Source of the DNA: Gnetum montanum
Taxonomy: Eukaryota; Streptophyta; Gnetopsida; Gnetales; Gnetaceae
Assembly (NCBI GenBank): GCA_015680685.1
Contig: MNCI01004078.1
Coordinates: 785,011-849,010 of the forward strand
Length of the DNA stretch: 64,000 nt
Direction of reading: 5' to 3'
Shown: piece after piece, positions 48,061 to 59,949 of the stretch
Position numbering within the stretch: the first letter of the stretch is position 1
Layout of the letters: each line of letters opens with the position of its first letter
The notes under the pieces: generated by a model
What the model was told of the DNA's origin: nothing
Seen by the model: the letters and a program-made list of their open reading frames with translations, nothing else
Databases searched by the model: none
Translations under genes and position numbers: made by a program

Positions 48061-48329
48061 GAGTTTAAGGATGAAGGTTACAATTTACAACATGAAATTT
48101 CTTGGTGGTGTTTCACTCAACCTATTTTTCCATAACTATGTCATTATTGGACATTTTACAACATATTTTCTTTAAATTTTTGGCCATCTTATCAAGTTGC
48201 ATCTTTCTCCCCCTACTTTGGTAGTTTACAACCTTTTTTCATTAGATTTCCAACCATGAAAACCTAAAAATCAAAACATACAACAACTACTATTTCTTGT
48301 ACTATGTCCAACCTTGTTCACACTCACTT

Positions 48330-48900
48330 GCCCTCATTTCATGATCTTTGATTGCCATTTGACATCATTGGATCATCATTTGGCATCCTTTGATATTATT
48401 TGGCTATCATTTGACATTGTTTGATGTCATTTGGTGTCATTCAGTATCATTCAACAACATTTCCATCATTTTTATCATCATTTGATTACTATTTGACCTT
48501 TCTTGACATGATTTGACCTTGTATAGACTTGTCACACCTCATTTGACATCATTTGGCCTCATTTAGTATCATTTGATCATCATTTAGCATCATTTGACAT
48601 CATTTGACTCCATTTGATATCATATTGTGCCATTTTGACATCATTTAACCATGTTTGACATCATTTTAGCATCATTTGTCACCATTTTGACATCATTTTG
48701 CATCATTTTTACATGGTTTTAACCTTGTTTTTTCCTTAATTCAACCTTGTATTACACCATTTGGCATCATTTGACCCTTGTTCTACCCTATTCTACCTTA
48801 AACTACCATTTTTAGTCTTTGTTGATGACATTACGACCTTATTTTACCTTGGTTAGCCTTATTTTACTTAATTTTGGCCATGATTTACTTTATTATTATG
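48330..48900. repeat. Minisatellite built on CATCATTTGA
   Basis: Dozens of imperfect copies of CATTTGACAT or CATCATTTGG about 10-14 bp apart, then a looser zone of CCTTGTTTTACC-like words to about 48,900. It occupies the intron-like interval just before the splice acceptor of element E. Confidence 0.85.
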
Positions 48901-48991
48901 CTCTATTACTGTAGCATTTTGGCATGATTATAGCATTATTCAATATCTTTATCACACATATGCCACTTAATGTGCTTTTGTTAACATGTAG

Positions 48992-50060
48992 GTTCAAAAC
49001 ATGGACACACTGGAATAAGTTAACTTACCTTTGAATCTAAGTGGACCACATGGTGATTTTGTATGACCATATTGACCTTAATTTCATAGACCTTGAACCT
49101 AGCAACTTGTTTGACTACATAGCCTTGATAGAGAAGTCCTTAGAATTTCCTAATTTCATATTCAAGACCACTGACCTAGAGGCTAGTGATATTACTAAAG
49201 ACTCTCTAGTTCAAATTCCTATTACAACCCATACTAGTGAGGAGATAACACTAAAAATAAGTTCCTCACTAGAACCTCAAATGGCCCAAGACATCACCAA
49301 GGTCCTTCAGGACAACATTAAAGCCTCTACTAGGATTCAATCCACACCTAGTTCACCACAACATTATACGTTATCCTAGTATTAAACCAATTAAGCAAAA
49401 GGTTCACAAAATTATACCAAACTTGGCCTTAGTAGTTCGTGATTAGATCAAGAATCTCTACCAAGTAGGTTTCATCAAAGCTTTTGATTATGCTGATTGG
49501 GTGTCCAACATAGTGGTAGTCTCTAAGAAAAATTGGAATATATGTATTTGCATTAATTTCTAAGATCTAAATAAGGTAACTATCAAAGACGATTTCCTTT
49601 TACCTAGTATCGATCAACTCATTGATGCTACAACTGGTCATGCCTTATTGTCCTTTATGAATGAGTTCTTAGGATACAACCAAGTTCAGATTAACTTAGA
49701 GCATCAATTATGTGCAACCTTCATGACCCCTTGGAGAACCTTTTATTATATCATGATGTCATTTAGTTTAAAGAATGCAGGTGTGACCTATCAATGAGCT
49801 ATGACCTACATATGTAGGGACTACATGCTAGGGTTGCTTAATGATTATTTTGATGACATAATAGTCAATTTCAAAATAATCGATGACCATGCACATGACC
49901 TTGACTTAGTACTTCAATAATGTGTTAAGTATGAACTTAGACTTAATCCTAAGTGTATCTTTGATGTTAAAACAAGTAAAATGCTCAGTTTTGTAGTATC
50001 CAAGGCTGGGATATGTGTCGATCCTAATACATTTAAAGCCATAACTATCACAAGCACTCC
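48992..50060 (+). pseudogene. pol: Element E: pol fragment (RT) of the A/B lineage
   Basis: After the acceptor AACATGTAG (ending 48,991) the protein reads VQNMDTLE, LNLSGPHGDFV, then 49,041-49,379 with TTDLEASDITKDSLVQIPIT and DITKVLQDNIKAST, parallel to the element A segment. A frameshift near 49,340 leads to IKPIKQKVHK, then RT motifs in one frame with stops: YADWVSNIVVVSKKNW, GYNQVQINLEHQ, LLNDYFDDIIVN (catalytic FDD where Y/F-x-DD is usual), LNPKCIFDV. It ends near 50,060; RNase H and integrase are absent, and no LTR or gag belongs to it here. Confidence 0.85.
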
Positions 50061-50064
50061 TTGG

Positions 50065-50570
50065 CATGATTCAATAACTATGAAATCAAGTGTGGAGAGA
50101 GAGCATTGGTGATGAACCTATTGTGGTGTTTTGCATTCTTTTTTTATGCCTCTCAGGTTTATCCTTCAACCATCAATAAAGAGGGGTCAATGAAACACTC
50201 CAAAGAAAATTTTTATTTTTCATATGTAGCCTAATAGCCAGATTGTTTATATTATAATTTAATGGGATTTCAAAGATAGAAAAAATTACCCATTTTTCCA
50301 TTGAAGATCCCACCTCATGGCTTTTACTCCAGCTTAGTTTGAATAGTTTCTAGTATACAAAGATGTAATTTGCATCTTACAACTTGGAAGTCTCATTCAA
50401 GTTGGCATATAGAGGTCAAAAATGTAAATACACTACCAAAATTTGGTAGTAAAAGCCAAAACATTGGTAACTTATACGCTAGGAAAATAGCCCAAAAACG
50501 CTGCCAACATTGGTAGGAAAAGTTTTATATGCTGAAGGTTACTAAGTTGAAAATTTAAGTGATGGAAATG
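50065..50570. other. Unassigned DNA between elements E and G
   Basis: No frame or repeat recognised. It separates the broken end of E from the broken end of G, which points the other way. Confidence 0.4.
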
Positions 50571-50579
50571 TCAATTATG

Positions 50580-50905
50580 ATGCCATAACAACCCCCAAAA
50601 TTTCATATATGCTGGCATGTACATTGAACTTTTGGCCCTCCAGCATTGAATTTTTCAGCCTCTATAGAAGCCATTTCCAAGTAACTCCTCTACTTGCCTT
50701 TGTAATTTAGCCTACTAATTTGGTGTCATCCAATAAGCTTTTTCATATAGAATGGTATTACTAGGAATGAAATTAATCTGATGTTGTACATTCCTCATTA
50801 GAGACAATCCATCTCATTCCTCCTTGAACAATTTGGGAAATTTCTCCTTCAAGCCTAGCACACCTGCACAAATTTTAACCTATACATCATCATGGTTAGT
50901 AGCAA
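50580..50905 (-). pseudogene. pol: Chromovirus pre-RT segment (element G, far side of F)
   Basis: Minus strand: VLGLKEKFPKLFKEE, then NVQHQINFIPSNTILYEKAY and KLQRQVEELLGNGFYRG. This is the universal approach to Ty3/gypsy RT (F-p-eLF-pe, x-HxIxLxPG, L-x-xQ-x-xELL-x-xGF-I/Y-R). The base sequence at its edge is contiguous with 56,591 once one CTATT copy and F are removed, and the reading frame is kept. Confidence 0.85.
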
Positions 50906-50910
50906 CTATT

Positions 50911-52124
50911 TTTTGAACTTTTGGTATGTCAAAATATTAACGAAAATGAAGTACAAGGATGTTTGTATGGTTGCTATGTTTACAAGAGCAAGAGCAAAGG
51001 ACTCAAGGACTCACAAGTAGATTTGGGATCACAAGGACTTAAGGGAGCATGGATGAATACAAAGAATTCAAGAAAAATGTGTCTATTTTTGTTGAGGATC
51101 ATTCTTGGATGTTTTGGCATGTTTTGGAGTGCTTTGGCTCATTTTGATGAGTCTAGAAGGTTATAAGGTCTATGGGGACATATTTGGAGGGGTACAAAGG
51201 CTTCTAGCATCAAAACAAGTAGTTTCATTTTTGGTCCCTACAAAAGAGACGTCTTTCTCATACCAAAGGCATCTTTCTAGTAGGTAGCACAGGCAAAGAC
51301 ATCTCTTCAAGATTGTAGACATCTTCACAGAATATAAGCCAATTGCAGAAAGAGATCTTGCTCTAGACAAAGATGTCTTCCAAAATGAAGATTTTAGAAA
51401 GATGTCTTTCCCAGACAAAGGCATCTTCCTAGAATTAAAGGCAAAGATAGAAAGACATCTCAAGCATGAAGAAGATGTCTTCCATGAACATCAGTAACTA
51501 TCGACTAGCCGTTGCACAAGTTCCAAGATAGATTGAGAAAGATAACAACTATAAGAAGACTTGATGTGCATTGGGAAAAGTGCAAGCTTTGATGTATTCA
51601 TTATACATTGAACTCTCTATTTCTCCTCATTGTATTATCATTTTAACATTGTAAAGTGTGTTGTACCTAACTATACAAGGATCAACAAACTAAGTTGCAA
51701 TTATCCCTTGTAATTCTTCTTCTTGTTGTCCTATAGGGTTGATGTACTTGAGCTTGTTGAAATCCTATGGAATTGAGTTGCTTGTGCTATAGTACAACAC
51801 TCCGGTGTGGAGCTCAAGATTGTAAAGGTTGTGGAAGCCTTGAAACCACATTTCCAAGCCTAACAAGACCTTGAGAGGTTGAGTGATTGGTGCTATGGTA
51901 CAACATTCTAAAGTGGAGCTTGAAGATTATACAAGATGTGGATCCTTCAACCAAATTTTCAGAGCAACAAAGTCTAGAGCTATGCTTGCAATCTATCCTC
52001 TGAGTGTGGACTACCCAAGTTGGGGAACCACATTAAATTAGGTGTGTGTGCTTTTTTTGTTTAACTTTTAATTTGGGAAACTTATTCATTCCCCCCTCCC
52101 CCCTTCTAAGTTTAACGATCTACA
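50911..52124 (+). repeat. 5' LTR of element F
   Basis: Start TTTTGAACTTTTGG corresponds to TGTTGACATTTTGG of the 3' LTR, so the leading TG is mutated. Ends CGATCTACA. An array of AAGACATCTT-like palindromes fills 51,245-51,485. Confidence 0.9.
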
Positions 52125-52126
52125 AG

Positions 52127-52138
52127 TGGTATCAGAGC
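52127..52138 (+). other. Primer binding site of element F
   Basis: TGGTATCAGAGC two bases after the LTR, the initiator methionine tRNA site. Confidence 0.93.
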
Positions 52139-52177
52139 TTGGTACTCTTGCACTCTACATCATCTCCAAGAGTGAAC

Positions 52178-53580
52178 ATGGAAGGGATTATCAACTTCAA
52201 ACACATCTGGATGAAAAGAATAATATATTTCATCAACTATTGTACTTAATTCCTAGATCACATTTGTTCCAAAGGTAAATATCTTATTCCTTTCTTTACA
52301 TTTAGAAATAGAAGAGACTACATTTGTAAGATTGATAAAACTCATGTCAATCTGAATGATATTTCCTTTTAAGAAAGTTATGGAATGTTTTACCATGAAG
52401 TTAATTATTTTCAAAGCTTATGTATTGAAATGAAAGATGTTTTACATGTGAATGAAATGAAAATTTTAGTTGTTAATGATGAATGTCCTTATCTCAAGAA
52501 AAAGAACTCAAACCTTAAGGCTGAGATTCAAAAACTAACCAATGTGATTAAACAAATTAGTAAGAGCTTCAATAAAAAACCCAAATCAATTCAAAGGTAA
52601 GGGAAGAGGTAAAAATATTTCCAAGTTCTAATTTTGATTCATCCTCAATAGAATGCTTGGCATGTGGTGGAAGAGGCAATGTGGTCTCTGAATATCCTAT
52701 GAATGATAGGTTACAGAAAAAGGATAGAAATGATGAGGAGATGAGAAAGACCAACTTCTACTTGAGTTGGGATGATGAAGAGCAAAGTGAAGAAGAGGTG
52801 AAGGACAATGAAAAGGATTCACACCTTGTCTATATGGCTCTCACTAATGATGATGTTGATACCTCAAATTATGACCTTAATGAGGATGAGAGGTTTGATT
52901 TATTGTGTAATGAACTTTTAAATTTTCAAAATATTTGCACAAAGTTAAATGAGAAAGTTAAAACAAAGGCTCAAGAAATTTCTTTATTGAATATAACAAT
53001 TTCTAATCTTACAAAGAAAATCTCATACCTAAGGGTTGAGAATGAAAAACTAACCTTGTCCTGTGAGCAAACTAAAAAGAAATTTCAAATTTCAAAATTT
53101 TGAATGAGAGGTTGGTCAAGGAAAAAGAATCTCTTTAGATAGTTCTTAGGCAAGGAATAATTCCAAATGACACAAGTGGTCTAGGATGTTATGAATAGAA
53201 ACAAATATCTACATCAACATCATCTAAACAAGAGACCACTCCAAAAGTTGAGTAAACACTAGCACTACAAGTAACCAAAAGGTAACTCCAAAGGTAAATT
53301 ACATTAATCACAATAGAAAGATTAGATGTTACTGTTGTAATAGGCTAGGACACAAGCAATGGAATTTTAATTTAAAATATTATCACTTGAATACCTCGTC
53401 ATATCATCAATCTCCTTGGTCTTATCCAAATGTGTCAAGAAAGGAAATCTTACAGGACCATAGCAAAACTTAGAAGGATAAGGGAATGAAGAAAGTTTAG
53501 AGAATCAAGAAAAATAAGGATGAGAATGAGAAGACGCTCTTCAACAAATTTGTAAGAGGGAGTCAAGCCTTGAAGATTGA
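52178..53580 (+). pseudogene. gag: SIRE-type gag of element F, broken
   Basis: Starts at ATG 52,178 (MEGIINFKHIWMKRIIYF). Readable blocks follow in different frames: 52,385-52,600 (VNDECPYLKKKNSNLKAEIQ), then 52,657-53,103 with a decayed zinc knuckle (ACGGRGNVVSEYP), the SIRE-like acidic block LSWDDEEQSEEEVKDNEKDS, VYMALTNDDVDTSNYDLNED and a coiled coil (LNEKVKTKAQEISLLNITIS). A second knuckle-like motif, CYCCNRLGHKQWNF, is at about 53,325-53,370. The acidic block and coiled coil after a knuckle are characteristic of SIRE/Maximus gag. Multiple stops make it inactive. Confidence 0.8.
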
Positions 53581-53599
53581 GGAAGTTTGCATAAGATGA

Positions 53600-55285
53600 G
53601 AAACCTTGAAAGAGGAATCTCATTATCAGGCATTGTAAGCATCTTCACTCTTTTTGATAAGAAAGGTAAGTAGAGGTAAGTATTTAATATATTTTAAGAC
53701 TATGAAAAATTAGCTCCAAGTTTTACAAATATTAAGATAAGCATATTTGATATGAGTGAGGCATATTGGTTGTCAAATAAAATACTATCATCTATGTATA
53801 TGTGAGTATGCTATCTTTTTAGTACATATGAGCATGATGTGATGACAAATAACTTGAGTAGTTTATGATTGAATGGAAGCTTATGCTACTTTAAATTTTT
53901 TATTAATAAATCATCTTTTGGATTCTTAACTAGATTGTATTGGTTTTAAGTGGTTAAAAACCCTTGATAATAATTCATGGACCAAAATCCTTTTGTTGAA
54001 CATTCATTGCTATTTACACATATATGTATTATGTTCCATATGATTTGGCATAGTTGCTTCCTTATGAAATCATAAAGTACAATTTATTTTGAAAGATTTT
54101 TTTATGTTTGATAATTAAGCATTGGATTTGGTACCTTTAATCTAATTCATGTATCTTCTAAGAAAAGAAACATTTCAATAGGAATTATTTGCTATTTTTA
54201 TGAGAGGCCTCAAAACTGATATTGATATAACACTCTAGATTTATGGAGACATCACCTAGTCACTTGTGTGATTCTCAAAGTATGTGTGATGTTTATTTCT
54301 GTGTTCTTGTCATGATTCTTGTCATGATTAGAAATATTTTAGACTTGTTTTGATGTAATTAATGGAAGACCTTAGTCTCCATGCTTGATCTTAGAATTTC
54401 TTTCAACATGAAGATCCTAAAAGGTTCAATACGAGAATAAAAATTAGTGTCAATCTCTCTACAATAGATGTTTCAAAAGATGGGTCATATATGTAGGGGG
54501 AGTCTTGAGTGATTCTCTCAAAGATATGATATCATAATCACTAAGATTTCTATCTCTATCATCTATATGAGAGAATAGGCAAGCAAGAGCATATTCATCT
54601 GGTAAAGAAAAAGAGGACATTTATTTATCAATCTTTATCTAAAGATGGTCTTTATTGATGAAAGCTCTTGAACTTTATATGTTATATAAACTTACTTGTG
54701 AGCACTATGTTCAAGATTTAATGGTTCTTGTCTAACCTTTTAAGTGCCTAANTTATTGCCTAAACATTGAATATGCATGTTTTTACTCACTTGTCTTAAA
54801 ATTGCTCTTGGATTGTTAGAAGAATATTGGTTTAGAGACAAGTTACTTACTCTAAAATATCTTTTGAAAAGCTTGAATCAAGTATGTTTCTTGTTGTTGT
54901 GGATAGATGAAGGGCCACTCTTGATAAACACTCATTTTACTTCATTAGCCTTATAAAATTAATAAGATGTGTACTCTTCATATGGTTCCCTTGCAAAATG
55001 TTTCTTTGTTATGCACAATTATATTATGAAACATTTTTACATGTGTTTGGATGAATTCTTTTGATTATTGATCATACAAGATGAGAGTTTTGTGCTCGTT
55101 ATGCAATGGCTCTCCATAACTATATGTTTTTGTTCTAAAATGATATATCTTTCATATCCAAGTTTATATGCATCATTCTTTTTGATCATGTCCATAAAGG
55201 GGGAGAAGTAGTTTATGTATTATGATATTGTAATAAAGACTAATCCATTTTCTTAAGTTTTAGACATTACCAAAAAGGGGAAGAT
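53600..55285. other. Interior of element F without coding
   Basis: AT-rich and stop-rich on both strands. I see no GAG-pre-integrase, integrase, RT or RNase H motif. The polypurine tract closes it. Confidence 0.6.
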
Positions 55286-56585
55286 TGTTGACATTTTGGT
55301 ATGTTAAAATGTTAAGGAAAATTAAGTACAAGGATGTTTGTGTGGTTGCTGTGTTTACAAGAGCAAGAGCAAAGGATGTAAGTACTCACAAGTAGATTCA
55401 AAATCACAAGGACTCAAGGGAGCATGGACAAATACAAAGAATTTAAGAAAAATGTGTCTATTTTTGTTGAGGATAATTCTTGGATGTTTTGACATGTTTC
55501 AGAGTGTTTCTAGCTCATTTTGATGAATCTAGGAGGTTATAGGATCTATGGGGACTTGTTTGAAGGCATTCAAAAGCTCCAAACATTAAAACAAGTAGTT
55601 TCATTTTTGGCCCCTACAAAAGAGACATCTTTTCCATACCAAAGACATCTTTCTAGTAGGTAGCAAAGGTAAAGACGTCTCTACAAAATAGTATACATAT
55701 TTCATCAGGAAAAGATGACTTTCCCCAGACAAAGACATCTTCATATAATACAGGCCAATTGTAGAAAGACGTCTTTTTCCAAAAAAAGATGTCTTCGAGA
55801 ATGGAGATTTCAAAGAGACATCTTTCCTAGACAAAGACACCTTCCTAGAATTGAAGGCAAAGATAGAAAGATGTCTCAGGCATGAATAAGAAAATCTTCC
55901 ATAATCGTTAGTGATCACCAACTAGCCATTGCACAAGTTCCAAGATGGATTTAAAAACATAGTAGCTATAAGAAGACTTGATGTGCATTGGGAAAAGTGC
56001 AAGTCTTGTTGTACTCATTATACGATCATTTGTAATCATTGAATTTTTTGTTGATCCTTATTGTATTATCATTTTGGCATTGTAAAGTGTGTTGTACCTA
56101 ACTATACAAGGATCAGCAAACTGGGCTGCAATTATCCCTTGTAATTCTTGTTCTTGTTTCCCTATGAGGTTGATGTGCTTGAGGTTGCCAGGATCCTACA
56201 AGATTGAGTTGTTGGTGTTGTGGTACAACACTCTAGTGTGGAGCTTAAGATTATAAAGGTTGTGAAATCCTTGAAATCACATTTTCAAGCCTGACAGGAC
56301 CTTGTGAGGTTGAGTGATTGGTGTTGTTGTACAACACTCCCAAGCAGGGCTTGAATATTGTATAGGGTGTGGACCCTTCAACCACATTTTGAGAGCAACA
56401 AATTTTGGACGTGTGCTTACGATCTACCCATTGAATGTGAACTACCCAAGTTGGGGAACCACGGTGAATTAGGTGTGTGTGCTTTGTTTGTTTAAGTTTT
56501 AATTTGGGGAACTTATTCATTCCTCTCCCCCGCACCGCGCACCTCCACCCCTCCTCCCCCCCTCTTATAAGTTCAACGATACACA
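55286..56585 (+). repeat. 3' LTR of element F
   Basis: TGTTGACATTTTGG to CGATACACA, followed by CTATT. The AGACGTCTT palindrome array is at about 55,618-55,890. It is 86 bp longer than the 5' copy. Confidence 0.92.
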
Positions 56586-56590
56586 CTATT

Positions 56591-58364
56591 TTCATAACAA
56601 CAAAATTAAAATTGATCTTATCATGTTTCTTAATGTATTCCCTCTCTCTTGGAAGGATTAATGAAGCATTAAGTAAGCTTTGCTACCTCACTTATTTAGT
56701 CATCATGGGAATCAACTCATGGATTCCATCAAATCTAGCTACACTCCACATATTTCTTGCTCCATCAATCTGAGCACCATTATCAAAATTCCAAGGTCTA
56801 CTAAGAATTACATCAACACAATCTATGGGAAGTACATCATACTTCATAACATCATGAAAACCTTCAATTTTAAATTTCAAAGTACATTGTTCCCTTACCT
56901 CTTGCAAAAAATCTTTAGGCAACTAATGCACTTTATAGGGTCTAAAATGAGACTTAGTTACTAACCCTAATTTAGCAACTTTCCTAGAAGAAATAACACT
57001 TTCTTTGACTCTTCCATCAATTAAAACATGAGTCCATTCCCCACTAAGCAAACATCTAGTCCTAATCTAGAATAGCACTTTTCTATTAGGATGATTTCCT
57101 CTATTTACATTTCCCATGAATGCATAATAATTTAATTTATAAACATCCTCAACTTTGAGGACATTAGGATTATCTCTCTAAAGACCTTGACTTGACATCT
57201 CCTCCACCTCCATGGTGCACATATTTCTCCTTGATTTTCTTGTAAAGTGGACATTCCCATTGCTTATGTCTGCATTCTCCACACTTGAAGTACAAAAATT
57301 TTTATGAGTTACTACCTTGATATATGCCTCCCTTTCCTTGGTTCTTATTGTCTTTACTCTTCTCATTACCTCTTTCAGTCTTCTTATCTTGACTACCTTT
57401 ATTATCTTCAAATTTGGACTTGGATCCCTTCTCCTTCTCCTTGAAAGTTTGTTTGCTCTTATTTCTAAATTCACCTAATTTCTTCTTAGCCTTGAGTGTC
57501 AAATCATAAGTCTTGTTAAGAGTTTGTGGCTCATTAAAAGATAACTCTTTCTGGTATGCCATTTTAAGATCTCCTAAACGAATTGAAGCATGTTCATATT
57601 CCTCTTAGTTAATCTTAACTTGATGGAATAGATCACAAAATTTGATGTAAAATTCCTTAACATTCTTGTTACCTTGCCTTATGAATTTTAACTTTATAAT
57701 GGTTTCTTATCTCTGATCAGACTATTCAAATTTTCTCTTCAACCTATATTTCATCAAATTCAAATCTCTAATGGATTGACCATTTCATCTTTTATAATAC
57801 TGGGACTCCTTTTCCCACCAAGTAGAAGCCATACCTTCTTATCTAGATTCAACAATAGGTACCCTTAAGTTATTCAATATCTCTTTCAACTAGAAATACT
57901 TCTCAAGTGTCTTCAGCCAACTTGCAAAAGCATTCTACATCATTGAAAGTCTTTAACTACATGTACAAAATTTTAGTATCATTTTTGAACATTCTAGTAA
58001 GCCTTGCCTCATCTTCCTTGTCAAGCTTGTGTGAAGAAGAAGAATTAAAAATTGCTAGAGCCCTTGGAGCTTTCATATAAGTAATAGGATTCCCTCCCAT
58101 TAGAATCCTTGGCCAATGTTTTCCTACACTCCCATGGCTATATTGTTCTTTCTCTTCATCTGCTCCATCTCCACCTAATCATGAAACTTCTTCATCTATA
58201 TGTACATTCTCTTCACCACTGCATGTCAAGATATGGCTAGGACTAGCATTTCTATCTACCTTTACACTGATTTCATCTAATCAAATAACCAACATCTAGA
58301 AGGTAGACTTCATGCTCTCCATGTCTCTATTTAGAGCTTGCACCTATTTCTTCTTTGGTGCCAT
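56591..58364 (-). pseudogene. gag-pro: gag and protease of element G (chromovirus)
   Basis: ATG at 58,364 (MAPKKK, then a stop). Gag is traced in pieces: SVGKHWPRILMGGNPITYMK, LAEDTxEVFLVERDIE, then 57,562-57,302 (LTLKAKKKLGEFRNKSKQ and a Lys/Glu-rich stretch). Zinc knuckle at about 57,295-57,245: FKCGECRHKQWECP, with the first Cys now Tyr. The protease follows: VLIDGRVKESVISSRKVAKL (the D-S-G triad has become D-G-R), EQCTLKFKIEGFHD, YDVLPIDCVDVILSRPWNFD and IHELIPMMTK. The ILGRPW-equivalent ILSRPW and the order are those of chromoviruses. Stops interrupt it in several places. Confidence 0.85.
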
Positions 58365-58426
58365 CTGAAATTGATAAAATCCTTAACTAATTTCCAATAA
58401 TAATCAATAGAAAACTCAACATAAAA

Positions 58427-58438
58427 GCTTTGATACCA
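58427..58438 (-). other. Primer binding site of element G
   Basis: TGGTATCAAAGC on the minus strand, one change from the initiator methionine tRNA site, four bases from the LTR end CTCTAGCA. Confidence 0.8.
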
Positions 58439-58442
58439 ATAA

Positions 58443-59468
58443 TGCTAGAGCAATTTCACTCCACAAACAAATCATCTTCAAATACTAAATCCAGATATTA
58501 TGCAAAGAAAAAAAAATTTCTAGAAAAGAAGAAACTATCTATTTTTAATTAATTTATTAGAGGATTACAATAGAGTTCTCAAAATCCACATATATCCAAA
58601 AAATTTCATACTCAAACAATATTGTAGATCATGAGACTCTACAAACACACAATGACTATTCTTAACACAAGATACCACTAATAGAGAATCTCTTTCACAA
58701 TCCAAAACTAAGATCTTAATTCACAAGCAAGACATAAGAGAATAGAATACATAGACCAACACCTCACTAGTTGATCTTGGAGTGGCAATTACCAATTGCA
58801 CTCTCCCAATGTGCTTACACATCCTCTCTTCTTTAGCTTTCCATAGTCATGAGCTCTCTTTCTCCCTCATGGTACTAATGGTGGATGCAATAATATTTAT
58901 GACAAAGCAGAAGATAAGAAACCTAGAAAACTTTCCTTAACTTAACTTGAGACTCTTTAGATGTTTTCCAAGTATTTTCACCTTCTCCCTAGCTATTTCC
59001 ATCCTATTTTGGCTATTTCCCAAATTGGGACAAGTGTTTTTAGTAGTTTTCCCACTATACAAGTCATCTCTAACCTTCCTAAGACGTCTTTAGTGTCAAC
59101 CCAGCTCTTGGGGAACAAATCTTCTATTATTGCAAGATGTCTCCTCTAGGGTCAAGATGTCTCCTACACAGGTAAGATTTCTTTTCTGAGACATCTTATG
59201 ATCAAGGAACATGTTTTGTCCAAGACGTCTTCTAGCTTAGGGAGATGTCTCCCTTGAGACATCTTCTTCCAAACTAAGATGTCTCACCTAAGCTGTCAAC
59301 CAAAATAGGAAGATGTCTCCTCTCACCTCTAAACATCTCTTGTCGATCCCAAGCCTTAGCCAAGACATATTCTAGTCCTCCAAGAAATCTTTCAAGCTTG
59401 AAACTTACAAACACAAAAGTAGGAAAAAAACAAAGGGGATCAAAATAGATGTCCCTAAACCAATTCCA
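58443..59468 (-). repeat. 5' LTR of element G (outer end approximate)
   Basis: The CA end (minus strand) is at 58,443, set by the primer site. The outer TG is placed near 59,468 only because CCAATTCCA is a suitable border; there is no second copy to confirm it. Contains an array of AAGACGTCTT and AAGATGTCTC words at 59,085-59,370. Confidence 0.6.
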
Positions 59469-59949
59469 TGTATGATTAAAGATTTCAAAAGGCTCTTTCT
59501 CTCATTCAAACCACTACTAAGCTTTTACAAGAGAAAAATGAACCATCTTAACACCATTAGGCTAAACCTAGTTATCCCAGAAATAAGATGAGAGTTGAGA
59601 AGAAGACCAAAACTGTTAAACACCTATCATGAAGAGTTTGAAAAGAGGTCTTATCTATTTTATTTAAATTAGATTAGCTTGAAATGCTTTCCATTCTAAT
59701 GGCATAGGAGGGATTTTAATAGAGAAAATATCTACAATATAAAGAATACCTTTATGATTGAATTTAATTCTTTTCAGGTAAGAATCATAAGTAGCTAAAA
59801 TACCAGAATTTCCACAACATGGTGCCCATCAGACAAACATTCATTTAATGGAAACCCATGAATGTTGGGAAGGGTGTCATTGCAAACAAGAACTAATTTG
59901 CTACCAATCCAATCAAATGCATTGAAGCATAACTAATTTTCTAATTTTA

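Larger units (their letters stand above)
50911..56585 (+). mobile_element. Element F: SIRE-like Ty1/copia element with gag only
   Basis: LTRs at 50,911-52,124 (1,214 bp) and 55,286-56,585 (1,300 bp), tRNA-iMet primer site, a SIRE-type gag, and a polypurine tract AAAAAGGGGAAGAT at 55,272-55,285. Between about 53,600 and 55,285 no protease, integrase or RT motif can be read on either strand. ATAAAGGGGGAGAAG at about 55,195 is a SIRE-like tail signature. The interior is only 3.16 kb, so pol was lost or never present; insertion was still complete, as the CTATT duplication shows. Confidence 0.88.
50906..56590. repeat. Target site duplication CTATT flanking element F
   Basis: CTATT at 50,906-50,910 and 56,586-56,590, immediately outside the two LTRs. 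Confidence 0.92.
50575..59468 (-). mobile_element. Element G: CRM-type chromovirus, split by element F
   Basis: On the minus strand: LTR (about 59,468-58,443), primer site, gag (from 58,364), zinc knuckle, protease, then pol up to the first RT motif, interrupted by element F between 56,590 and 50,911. The pol frame resumes on the far side of F (50,905-50,580) and stops there, so RT, RNase H and integrase are lost. The protease and pre-RT sequence are those of chromoviruses. The downstream boundary is a truncation, so no second LTR or duplication is available. Confidence 0.82.

Noticed and set aside
35440-50060. Joining elements B and E into one element around D
   Set aside because: B gag-pro is on the minus strand and E pol on the plus strand, so they are separate fragments.
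56251-56595. 114-codon minus-strand frame across the F/G border
   Set aside because: It begins in G pol and continues into the F LTR; the real G frame continues at 50,905.
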